DNA from: Flavobacteriales bacterium
Lineage (GTDB): Bacteria > Bacteroidota > Bacteroidia > Flavobacteriales_D > Sanyastnellaceae
Length of the DNA: 14,214 nucleotides
Reading direction: 5' to 3'
NCBI GenBank assembly: GCA_947464885.1
Contig: CANHYZ010000016.1
Location: 1-14,214, forward strand
Shown: positions 1-6,912 of the stretch, piece by piece
Numbering within the stretch: position 1 is the first letter of the stretch
Layout: each line of letters opens with the position of its first letter
Notes under the pieces: model-generated
The model's input: only the letters and a program-made list of their open reading frames with translations
The model's database searches: none
Told to the model about the DNA's origin: nothing
Made by a program: the position numbers and the translations under genes

Positions 1-1
1 C

Positions 2-814
2 CGTGTTACACATCCCTATTTTAAGCAGGATGAGTTACAATTTTTGTTGACCTACGGCATCGACATTACTGAGCTTAAGCTAACGGAGAATAAGCTCATA
101 CAGCAGAATAGTGAATTGGAAAAAGTGAATGCCGAGCTCGATCAATTTGTGTACAGCGCATCGCACAATATACGTGCACCGCTACTCTCAATGAAAGGGC
201 TTCTTAGCTTGATCTCCCTAGAGGACACTGCATTCGAAGACCGTAATCGGTTTATGCAGGAGGTTTATAAATCCATCGAACGACTGGACGCTACGATCCA
301 CGACATCATCGAATATTCAAAAAACGCACGACTGGCTGTTGCACCTCAGGAAATTGACATTCTGAACATCATTCATTCAACTATCGAGGATTTGAAATTC
401 ATTGACCAAAGTAAGGTTGCCGTTACCGTGACAACGGATTTAAACTACCCTCTTTTCAGCGACGAACGGCGCATTCGCTCTATTATACACAATATTGTAT
501 CCAACAGCATCAAATACGCTGATCCGGCTAAAAACGAGCGACATTTAAACATCACGGCAAAGACATCAGCATCTCAATGTATGCTGACCTTTTCAGACAA
601 TGGGATTGGTATTCCTCAGGAAAATCAAGAGCGCGTATTCGAGATGTTTTACCGAGCAACAAGTCTGCGAACCGGATCCGGTTTGGGATTATACATCGTC
701 AAAGAAATGGTCCATAAACTCGGTGGCCGCATGCACTTGACATCACAACAAGGCATGGGTACATCCATTACGCTGGAAATTCCGAACTTAGCGGGGGATG
801 TGGCTCATTCATGA
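2..814 (+). CDS. PAS-HisKA-HATPase sensor histidine kinase, 5' end cut by window edge
   Basis: The reading frame is open from base 2, so the N-terminus lies outside the window; 270 residues are visible. The first 25 or so are the end of a PAS domain, closing with the usual D-I-T-E motif. A short coiled coil leads to a HisKA helix with the H-box SASHNIRAPL and presumed phospho-acceptor His at visible residue 55. The HATPase_c domain has an N-box (Asn 164 and 168), G1 box (SDNGIGI, Asp 199), F-box (FEMFYR) and G2 box (GSGLGL, 225-230). No membrane segment is visible, so it is probably a soluble kinase, though the missing part could change that. It is a close paralogue of the kinase that follows, 68 bases downstream. 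Oddity: the residue after the His is Asn rather than Glu or Asp, and the residue four on is Ala rather than Thr or Asn. The signal and the partner regulator are unknown; no receiver is fused to it. Confidence 0.93.
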   Translation, partial: RVTHPYFKQDELQFLLTYGIDITELKLTENKLIQQNSELEKVNAELDQFVYSASHNIRAPLLSMKGLLSLISLEDTAFEDRNRFMQEVYKSIERLDATIHDIIEYSKNARLAVAPQEIDILNIIHSTIEDLKFIDQSKVAVTVTTDLNYPLFSDERRIRSIIHNIVSNSIKYADPAKNERHLNITAKTSASQCMLTFSDNGIGIPQENQERVFEMFYRATSLRTGSGLGLYIVKEMVHKLGGRMHLTSQQGMGTSITLEIPNLAGDVAHS

Positions 815-836
815 GTGATTGGTCGTTCAGGGCACC

Positions 837-865
837 TTTGTTTTATCAGATTTCCATTACTTTTC
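837..865 (+). promoter_or_regulatory. possible Bacteroidota-type promoter before second kinase
   Basis: TTTG at 837-840 is followed after 17 bases by TACTTTTC at 858-865. This is one mismatch in the six fixed positions from the Bacteroidota TTTG / TAnnTTTG promoter. A transcript starting just downstream would have a leader of roughly 10 bases to the ATG at 883. The 68-base gap could equally be read through from the upstream kinase, so this is a weak call. Confidence 0.28.
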
Positions 866-882
866 AGCTCACAATCTAGTAA

Positions 883-2034
883 ATGAAGGAAAGCGACAGC
901 ACATCGAATAAAGACGGCACCGTATCGCTCGAAGAATACAACCGTGTGCTCTCCGAGAATCGACTATTGCGGGCTGTGCTGAATCAGCTACCATCGGAAT
1001 TGGTTGTTGTAGACACAGACCTTCGCTATCTCTTCGTCAACAAAGCAGCAGTCAAAGACCATGAGATTCGAGAATGGATGATTGGTAAAACGGATACTGA
1101 GTTTTGGGAACGCAAAAATCGCAATTCCGATTTATCCATCAAGCGCCGGGAAGGCTGCTTAGAGGTCATTCGGACTCAGCAAGACCTACAATTCGAGGAA
1201 TCCTTTCACATTGGTACTCCGCAGGAAAAACACTACATACGCTTACACCGCCCAAGTCTTGCCGGGAGTGAGCACGATTATATCATCGTCTACGGTCAGG
1301 ACATTACAGAATTAAAAAAGAGTGAAGAACAGTTAAGGGCTCAAAACACCGAGTTAGAGAAGGTCAATCACGAACTTGATCAATTCGTTTATAGTGCTTC
1401 ACACAACCTGCGCGCACCCTTATTGTCGGTTCAAGGCTTACTTGGACTTATAGAAGAGGAGGAAACGGAAACAGCAACCCGCAAGCGTTTTATTGGAGAA
1501 ATCCACAAGTCAATCAGTCGACTGGATGCAACCATTCGCGATATTATCGATTATTCGAAAAATGCGCGCTTACCGATAGAACCCGTTCCCGTGAACGTCG
1601 AACAATTGATCCGCAACACGCACGAAGACTTGCGGTTTTATGAGGGAAATTCAGTTTCTCTGGAATTAATTATGGAGCAATCAGCGATATTCCATTCGGA
1701 TGAACGACGGATAAAATCCATCATTCACAACATTATGTCGAACAGCGTCAAGTATGCAGATTCAACCAAGGAGCAATGCTGGCTGCAAATCAACGTGCAT
1801 GTTGATGATCAACACTGCCATTTGACGTTCACCGACAATGGCCAAGGTATTTCGCCTGAAAACCAAACTAAGGTATTCGATATGTTCTATCGCGGAACTG
1901 CTCAACGCAGTGGATCAGGACTCGGCTTATACATTGTCAAAGAAATGACGGAACGAATCGGCGGAACAGTATCACTTCAGTCGACACCGCAGAAAGGCAC
2001 TACTGTCACCATCGATTTGCCTAATTTGCGCTAA
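883..2034 (+). CDS. PAS-HisKA-HATPase sensor histidine kinase
   Basis: This is a complete 383-residue cytoplasmic-type kinase. The ATG at 883 directly follows an in-frame TAA (880-882), so no earlier start exists. Residues 14-32 look coiled-coil, 33-143 form one PAS domain ending in QDITELK, and 144-168 are a linker helix. HisKA holds the H-box SASHNLRAPL with His174. HATPase_c has Asn283 and Asn287 (N-box), Asp318 in TDNGQGI (G1), an FDMFYR F-box, and GSGLGL at 344-349 (G2). There is no signal peptide, membrane segment or receiver domain. It matches the upstream kinase closely through the linker, HisKA and ATPase, so the pair looks like a tandem duplication. As in its twin, Asn follows the phospho-His and Ala occupies the H+4 position. 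Its stop codon overlaps that of the opposing gene. It presumably signals through an unlinked regulator or the CheY-like protein at 6464; that link is inference. Confidence 0.95.
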   Translation: MKESDSTSNKDGTVSLEEYNRVLSENRLLRAVLNQLPSELVVVDTDLRYLFVNKAAVKDHEIREWMIGKTDTEFWERKNRNSDLSIKRREGCLEVIRTQQDLQFEESFHIGTPQEKHYIRLHRPSLAGSEHDYIIVYGQDITELKKSEEQLRAQNTELEKVNHELDQFVYSASHNLRAPLLSVQGLLGLIEEEETETATRKRFIGEIHKSISRLDATIRDIIDYSKNARLPIEPVPVNVEQLIRNTHEDLRFYEGNSVSLELIMEQSAIFHSDERRIKSIIHNIMSNSVKYADSTKEQCWLQINVHVDDQHCHLTFTDNGQGISPENQTKVFDMFYRGTAQRSGSGLGLYIVKEMTERIGGTVSLQSTPQKGTTVTIDLPNLR

Positions 2035-2564
2035 TCGCGAAATTGCATGACGTATTGCGTTTGGACTTCGCCATAGACTTCGTAAACGAAATTGACGTCC
2101 TCTCCCCTACCTTTTTCAGCAACGTATTCTGTCAACTTCGGGTAAGACTTCACGGCGCCAATAATCATCGAAGCCATGCCGTCGGTTTCAAATGACGAAA
2201 TTGCTGCATGACCTGCAGGAATAATCAAGGGTTTTAATTCCGGCAGCGATGCAAGCACAAGACTATCCTCAACGGATACAATCATTCCGGCCAATGATTT
2301 CAACGAGTCCTCAGCAACCATGTCCGGGTTATCGAAATAAACACCGATCATATGCGGTTCAATTCCCTTCTCCTTAGCAATTGCACTAATGCGTTCGAAT
2401 GCGGGTCCGATCTTGTCGTAAGGCCCACGATGTTCGATGCCCATAACACGAAAACCGGGCATTTCACCTTCCGTCACGAGTACCTTGGAAAATAGGCCTT
2501 CATTGGCCAAATACGTTACTGCAGCAAAAACAAGCAAAACAATAATTGCAAGTACTTTTTTCAT
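2031..2564 (-). CDS. membrane-anchored GyrI-like / TEX264-like protein
   Basis: This 177-residue protein starts at the ATG 2564-2562. Residues 4-20 form a hydrophobic segment after two lysines, with no lipobox and no clear cleavage site, so it is probably a signal anchor placing the rest outside the cytoplasm. From about residue 30 to 175 it resembles the GyrI-like small-molecule-binding fold: HRGPYDKIGPAFERI (45-59) and VYFDNPDMVAEDSL (75-88) are the typical loop motifs, and VYEVYG (160-165) is the closing strand. An N-terminal membrane anchor plus a GyrI-like domain is the layout of TEX264, an ER-phagy receptor in animals; bacterial relatives have no settled role. There is no DNA-binding domain, so it is not an AraC- or MerR-type regulator. 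It converges on the kinase at 883 with a four-base stop overlap. The ligand is unknown. The family call is fairly firm; function is not assigned. Confidence 0.85.
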   Translation of the reverse strand: MKKVLAIIVLLVFAAVTYLANEGLFSKVLVTEGEMPGFRVMGIEHRGPYDKIGPAFERISAIAKEKGIEPHMIGVYFDNPDMVAEDSLKSLAGMIVSVEDSLVLASLPELKPLIIPAGHAAISSFETDGMASMIIGAVKSYPKLTEYVAEKGRGEDVNFVYEVYGEVQTQYVMQFRD

Positions 2565-2600
2565 CAGTGAGAGGATTTATATCAAAAGCAAATAATAGCG

Positions 2601-2608
2601 CAAAAATA
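2601..2608 (-). promoter_or_regulatory. -7 promoter element for the GyrI-like gene
   Basis: Read on the minus strand, 2608-2601 is TATTTTTG, an exact match to the Bacteroidota -7 element TAnnTTTG. It lies about 37 bases upstream of the ATG at 2564, which would give a leader of about 30 bases. No good TTTG -33 element is seen at the usual spacing. The rest of the 183-base divergent gap (2565-2747) holds no clear promoter for the FIST gene. Confidence 0.4.
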
Positions 2609-2747
2609 CCCTATTGCGAAACAAGCTAACCGCTCAACACGTCGTGATAATCGTCAGTTCCTAAAATCGATATCCTAACATCCATCAGTCTATGCATGCA
2701 TCTTCTTGGTTTGCTTTGCTGAAAACACTTCTAAAACACCACTTACT

Positions 2748-3932
2748 ATGCTTAAATTCTCATCAGCGAGCGCTCGTGTCGTTAATACCCGCAGAGCCGT
2801 TATGGAATGTATGGAAATCGCTTTAGGCGAAAACTACCAAGACACCGACCTTTTGGTACTTCACGCATCGATTGGTCATGACTTCAAAGAAATGATTCAT
2901 CAAGCTCATGAAATGGCTCCCAACGCTCGCATTGTTGCCGCTTCTTGCTGCGGTGTTGTGGGAAGAGAGGGTGTTAGCGAGTCCATGAAGGACATGGCGC
3001 TAATGGCGGTGAAGGGCAAAGAATTCGCAGTAGCCGGTGTCGATCATATCAACGGAAAAAACTCCTACGAAAAGAGTCTTGAACTTGCTAAATCGTTGAA
3101 GGACCAGCAACCAGGCATCAACATGATTTATTTCTTAGGGTCTGGCATTGACATAGCCAATGACGAGTGCATTCGTGCGTTTGAAGAGATTCTGGGAGAG
3201 CACGTGACCATTTTCGGCGCGACATCGTCCGACAACATGAAAGGTGTCATCAGCTTCCAAGCCGTTGACGATAAGGTATACGAGCATGCAGCATTCGCCG
3301 TTGGATTCTCCGATCCCACGCTAACAATTGACACACAAGCTACCCATGGCTTTGTGGCCATAGGTGAGCCGCTTGTAGTGACAAAAGCAGAAGGGCATAT
3401 CATCAAGGAGTTCAATGGCAAACCGGCCTGGGAAGAGTATACCCGTCGCTTAGGTCTTACTCCTGATGCCACCTGCGGAGATACGATTCCGATCGGAGCA
3501 TTAGGCGAAAAACTGAGCCCGGAACAGGCCAAGGAATATGGCAATGAGCATTTGTTACGCGCTGTGACTAAGCGCGAGGGCAATGACATGTATTACGCAA
3601 CAACGATTCAAGAGGGCACACCCGTTTGGCTTACCACCCGCGACGAAGAATTGATCTTTACAGAAATGGATCGCATGGTTCAAGTGATGAATGGTAGGAA
3701 CCCCGGAAAGAAGCCCATTGCTGTATTCCACGCAGACTGTCTGGCCCGCGGTCGTTTCCTGTTCAACCGCATTATCAAAGATGAATTGGTAAGTAAAATG
3801 CAATATCCCTTCTACAATGAAGGCGCTTGTCCTCCGTGGTTAGGCATGTATGGTTTTGGTGAATTCGCACGTTTAGGTGGGAAGAATGCTTATCACAACT
3901 ATACGACTGCACTCTATGTGATCTACCGCTAA
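2748..3932 (+). CDS. FIST-domain sensory protein (FIST_N + FIST_C)
   Basis: FIST proteins are soluble ligand-sensing proteins usually encoded beside kinases or cyclic-di-GMP enzymes. Here 394 residues cover FIST_N (about 35-205, with the core motif AASCCGVVG at 64-72 and IFGATSSDN at 155-163) and FIST_C (about 225-390, with FHADCLARGR at 327-336 and YGFGEFARLGG at 368-378). The HN pair typical of the FIST_C end is present at 383-384. No signal peptide or membrane segment is seen. I chose the ATG at 2748; an in-frame TTG at 2706 would add 14 residues of low plausibility. It lies 16 bases before the three-PAS kinase, so it is probably the sensor for that kinase. In several proteobacteria the equivalent pair is NosP-NahK, where the FIST protein binds haem and nitric oxide. 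Whether this one binds haem cannot be read from sequence. Cysteines at 67-68, 243, 331 and 361 are also candidate ligand or redox sites. Confidence 0.93.
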   Translation: MLKFSSASARVVNTRRAVMECMEIALGENYQDTDLLVLHASIGHDFKEMIHQAHEMAPNARIVAASCCGVVGREGVSESMKDMALMAVKGKEFAVAGVDHINGKNSYEKSLELAKSLKDQQPGINMIYFLGSGIDIANDECIRAFEEILGEHVTIFGATSSDNMKGVISFQAVDDKVYEHAAFAVGFSDPTLTIDTQATHGFVAIGEPLVVTKAEGHIIKEFNGKPAWEEYTRRLGLTPDATCGDTIPIGALGEKLSPEQAKEYGNEHLLRAVTKREGNDMYYATTIQEGTPVWLTTRDEELIFTEMDRMVQVMNGRNPGKKPIAVFHADCLARGRFLFNRIIKDELVSKMQYPFYNEGACPPWLGMYGFGEFARLGGKNAYHNYTTALYVIYR

Positions 3933-3933
3933 A

Positions 3934-3937
3934 AGGA
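3934..3937 (+). promoter_or_regulatory. Shine-Dalgarno-like AGGA that favours the ATG start at 3949
   Basis: AGGA within aaaaggac sits 11 bases before the ATG at 3949. It is only two bases before the alternative TTG at 3940, which is too close for initiation there. This supports the ATG and implies that the kinase is translated from the FIST transcript. Confidence 0.4.
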
Positions 3938-3948
3938 CTTTGAACGAT

Positions 3949-6456
3949 ATGTCGGAAAGTCGGGAATATGAAGAACTGTTGAAGCAGTATCGCGAACTCC
4001 AGCTGAGAGTAACGCGTTTCTCTGCCGTAGAGCAGGAACTCATCAATACCCGCGATCGCCTAGATCACGAGTTGGTACTGCATCAGCGGTTACATCGATA
4101 CAATTCAGATGCGTTGAAAGAGGTGGATGAATCCGCCTTTTTTCAACTTGAGGCGGAGGCTATTGTGGATGTTTTCGAACTTGAAAGTTCGTTTGTCCTT
4201 TATTACTCGAAGAAAACTTCCGAAACACTTCTATTCAAAGAAGGCACGCATGAATCATGTTCAACCGAAATACTCTTAGACGAATTTCAATCGCTTCGCC
4301 GGAAAATCAATCCGGCCAAAACAGCAATTGTTTCTGCGGAGGTGTTGAATCAGTTTGGTTACCTATCGCACTTCGAGCATGGCATATTCGGATATTTCTC
4401 AGAAGACGAATTGCAATATGAGGTATACTTCGCAGGCCTCACGGGCAAAACCAATGCGCCGCTCTACAATCGACCGCAGGAGCGTCACCTGACCATTTTC
4501 GGTGTTTTTCAGCAGCAATTTCGGGCTATGCTGGCGAATCGTAAACGCAGTGAAGAGATCTCCAAGCAAATAGCGCAGATTAAAGCCGGTCAGCAAGAGC
4601 TTCGTAAACTTTCCCTCATTGCCACCCGAACAAAAAACGGCGTCATTATCACAGACAATCATGGGCGCATTGAATGGATTAACGATGCCTTTACCCAAAT
4701 TTCGGGATACACTTTACCGGATGTTTTGGGTAAGAAACCTAAAGACCTGTTGCAAGGCCCTAAGACAGACCAAAGCACCCGTGATATTCTAAAAAAGGCT
4801 TTATGGAATAAAGAAAACGTTGAAGTGACTGTCGTCAATTATGATCACGAGGGCAGAGAATATTATAATCAACTTGAAATTATTTCCGTTTTCAACGAGC
4901 AGGGAGAGCATACCAACTTTATTGCTTTACAAAAAGACATCACCGCGGAGACACTGACGCAGCAGGAAATGATTCGAATGAATACGCGCTTCGAACTCAT
5001 TGCCCGACATTCCAAAATTGGCACATGGGAATACTTACCTGCTGACGGAAGTATTCGTTGGAGCGATCTGATGTATGAAATCTATGGGGTGTCAAAAGAC
5101 CTGTCAACAGTAATTCCTGAAATATGGAAAAACGCGATGGAACCGGCCGATTACGAGCAGGGTGTTGAAGACATGAACCGAATCCGAAACGGTCAGTTAA
5201 GCAAATCCGAGTCAACTTACACCATTAAGCGTCAATCTGACGGCATGGAGCGCGTGGTTGAAACCATGATGGTTGCTGAGCATGATACGCAAAACAATCT
5301 CGTTCGCGTAGTGGGCAGCACAAAGGATATAACAGAAGAAATTCTCCTTCGAAAGGAACGTGATGCAGCCTCTGAGCGGATGATTACACTGAAAACATTT
5401 TACGAAAGTGTCCTCAACCATTCGCCATCGCAGAAATATGTCTTTGACTCTGAAGGCAGAATATTGTTTTGTAGCTATCCGCCCAAGGAAGGTGCACTGT
5501 GGTGGGATCCAACATCCCATCAATCCATCTTTGACAAGCGAAATCAAACGCACTCGGACCGGACTGCCCGTATGATTGCAGCCATAGAAATGGCCCTGCA
5601 ACAGCGGCATGTGATTCGCGTCGAAGACCACGGTGAGCTTAGTAATGGTGAGCAGGTTGAACTTCTACAAAGCATTCTCCCCTACCAAGACATTACAGGC
5701 AAGCTAGAACACATCATCGTTACCGGCGTTGACATTTCGGAATTGAAAAACATCGAAATCGCGTTGAATCAAAAAAATGAAGAGCTTCAAAAAACCAACG
5801 CCGAGTTAGACAACTTTGTCTATAGCATTTCTCACGACTTGCGCTCTCCGCTCTTGTCGATTAAAGGAATCGTCTCACTCATCATTCAATCCTCCGAGAT
5901 TGATGAAAAAAACAGGCGCTACCTTGAAATGGTTGACGGATCTGCTTCGCGGCTGGATGGTACCATACAGGAAATACTGGAGTATTCGAGAAATTCAAGA
6001 CTCGACATCGCCCATGAAAGTTTCAACCTTGCGACCATGGTTCAAGAGGCGTTCAACGACCTTAAATTCAGCGCTCAAGGAAATTTAGAGCTCCTTCTGG
6101 ACATCCAAACAGAGCCGATAATCTACTCAGACAAATCGCGCATGAGCGTGCTGATGAAGAACATCATTGGCAACAGCATCAAGTATAGAAGAAAGGATAT
6201 TGACGCCTTTGTTAAGCTTACGTTGACGCGATCGCAAGGGAAACTCATCATTGCCATTTCGGACAACGGCGAAGGAATCGATCGCAAACACTTGGACCAA
6301 GTCTTCACCATGTTTTTCAGAGGAACCACATCGAGCGTCGGGACGGGACTTGGACTGTATATTTGTAAGGAAATAGTGAGCAAACTTGGGGGTCAGCTTC
6401 TTGTGGACTCGATTTTAGGCGAGGGCACAACCATGACAATCATTTTAGAAGAATAA
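3949..6456 (+). CDS. three-PAS sensor histidine kinase, probable partner of the FIST protein
   Basis: This is an 835-residue soluble kinase. Residues 1-60 are coiled coil, about 60-195 form an unassigned alpha/beta region that may be GAF-like, and 196-222 are again helical. PAS1 spans about 219-335 (GRIEWINDAFTQISGY, ending QKDITAE), PAS2 about 347-465 (GTWEY, ending TKDITEE) and PAS3 about 481-603 (ending VDISELK). HisKA has the H-box SISHDLRSPL with His629. HATPase_c has N-box Asn738 and Asn742, G1 SDNGEGI with Asp772, and G2 GTGLGL at 798-803. PAS1 has a LOV-like GKKPKDLLQGPKTD stretch, but the flavin-binding cysteine is absent, so it is not a photoreceptor of the classical kind. The core resembles the two kinases at the left end but keeps the normal Asp after the His. 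It lies 16 bases after the FIST gene and 7 bases before a CheY-like regulator, so the three form one operon. The phospho-transfer partner is most likely that regulator. Confidence 0.95.
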   Translation: MSESREYEELLKQYRELQLRVTRFSAVEQELINTRDRLDHELVLHQRLHRYNSDALKEVDESAFFQLEAEAIVDVFELESSFVLYYSKKTSETLLFKEGTHESCSTEILLDEFQSLRRKINPAKTAIVSAEVLNQFGYLSHFEHGIFGYFSEDELQYEVYFAGLTGKTNAPLYNRPQERHLTIFGVFQQQFRAMLANRKRSEEISKQIAQIKAGQQELRKLSLIATRTKNGVIITDNHGRIEWINDAFTQISGYTLPDVLGKKPKDLLQGPKTDQSTRDILKKALWNKENVEVTVVNYDHEGREYYNQLEIISVFNEQGEHTNFIALQKDITAETLTQQEMIRMNTRFELIARHSKIGTWEYLPADGSIRWSDLMYEIYGVSKDLSTVIPEIWKNAMEPADYEQGVEDMNRIRNGQLSKSESTYTIKRQSDGMERVVETMMVAEHDTQNNLVRVVGSTKDITEEILLRKERDAASERMITLKTFYESVLNHSPSQKYVFDSEGRILFCSYPPKEGALWWDPTSHQSIFDKRNQTHSDRTARMIAAIEMALQQRHVIRVEDHGELSNGEQVELLQSILPYQDITGKLEHIIVTGVDISELKNIEIALNQKNEELQKTNAELDNFVYSISHDLRSPLLSIKGIVSLIIQSSEIDEKNRRYLEMVDGSASRLDGTIQEILEYSRNSRLDIAHESFNLATMVQEAFNDLKFSAQGNLELLLDIQTEPIIYSDKSRMSVLMKNIIGNSIKYRRKDIDAFVKLTLTRSQGKLIIAISDNGEGIDRKHLDQVFTMFFRGTTSSVGTGLGLYICKEIVSKLGGQLLVDSILGEGTTMTIILEE

Positions 6457-6463
6457 TCGGGAT

Positions 6464-6856
6464 ATGGAAAGAATCAAAAAGGTACTACTCGTTGATGATG
6501 ATGACATCTTCAATATGCTTCACGGTGAAGTTTTAAAGCGATTAATCCCGGGCGTTCGAATTGAAATATTCAAGTCAGGAGTGGAAGTAACCGAGTATCT
6601 TCAGCGCGAAAATGAGAACGACATTGACCTCATATTTCTAGACATTCGCATGCCGGTGATGGGCGGATTCGAAGTGCTTGACGCAATGGCTACCATGGAC
6701 CCTAAACGCTTTGAAAACACCCGCATCTATGTATTGTCATCCACCTTGGATGACCGGGATCTTCAGCGTGCAAAGGCCACACCGTTGGTGACTGATTTCA
6801 TCGGCAAGCCTATGTCATTTGATACCATGCGCAGTATTCTGGGGCAAACCTCCTAA
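6464..6856 (+). CDS. single-domain CheY-like response regulator
   Basis: The whole 130-residue product is one receiver domain with no output domain. The acidic cluster is at Asp11-Asp14, the phospho-acceptor is Asp60 in FLDIRMP, the conserved Ser is at 92 (VLSSTLDD) and the conserved Lys is at 115 (IGKPMS). It starts 7 bases after the three-PAS kinase and is the third gene of the FIST operon, so that kinase is its probable phospho-donor. Regulators of this type act by protein-protein contact or as relay intermediates. A route to the hybrid kinase encoded next is possible but unproven. The domain and residues are clear; the downstream target is unknown. Confidence 0.94.
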   Translation: MERIKKVLLVDDDDIFNMLHGEVLKRLIPGVRIEIFKSGVEVTEYLQRENENDIDLIFLDIRMPVMGGFEVLDAMATMDPKRFENTRIYVLSSTLDDRDLQRAKATPLVTDFIGKPMSFDTMRSILGQTS

Positions 6857-6881
6857 AAGCGAACGAGGACCCGTTTTGTGT

Positions 6882-6889
6882 TAGCTTTG
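6882..6889 (+). promoter_or_regulatory. -7 promoter element for the hybrid kinase-cyclase unit
   Basis: TAGCTTTG matches the Bacteroidota -7 consensus TAnnTTTG exactly and ends 23 bases before the ATG at 6913, implying a leader of about 17 bases. No TTTG -33 element stands at normal spacing. If real, it separates the hybrid kinase-cyclase transcript from the FIST operon, which ends 56 bases before that ATG. Confidence 0.42.
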
Positions 6890-6912
6890 CTCCTCACCGA
6901 CACTACCCTAAC

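Noticed and set aside
2692..2702. Palindromic atgcatgcat before the FIST gene as an operator
   Set aside because: It is a short simple alternating repeat with no second copy in the window and no link to a known regulator family.
2706..2747. Upstream TTG start for the FIST gene
   Set aside because: It would add 14 low-complexity residues; the ATG at 2748 begins a sequence typical of FIST N-termini.
3128..3589. Antisense open frame of 153 codons inside the FIST gene
   Set aside because: It lies wholly within a well-supported gene, has no family features and no promoter; it is a shadow of the coding bias.
4603..4953. Blue-light LOV photoreceptor domain in the three-PAS kinase
   Set aside because: The flavin-adduct cysteine of the GxNCRFLQ motif is missing.
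5212..5631. Antisense open frame of 139 codons inside the three-PAS kinase gene
   Set aside because: It is fully contained in a gene with clear PAS domains, and its product shows no recognisable domain.
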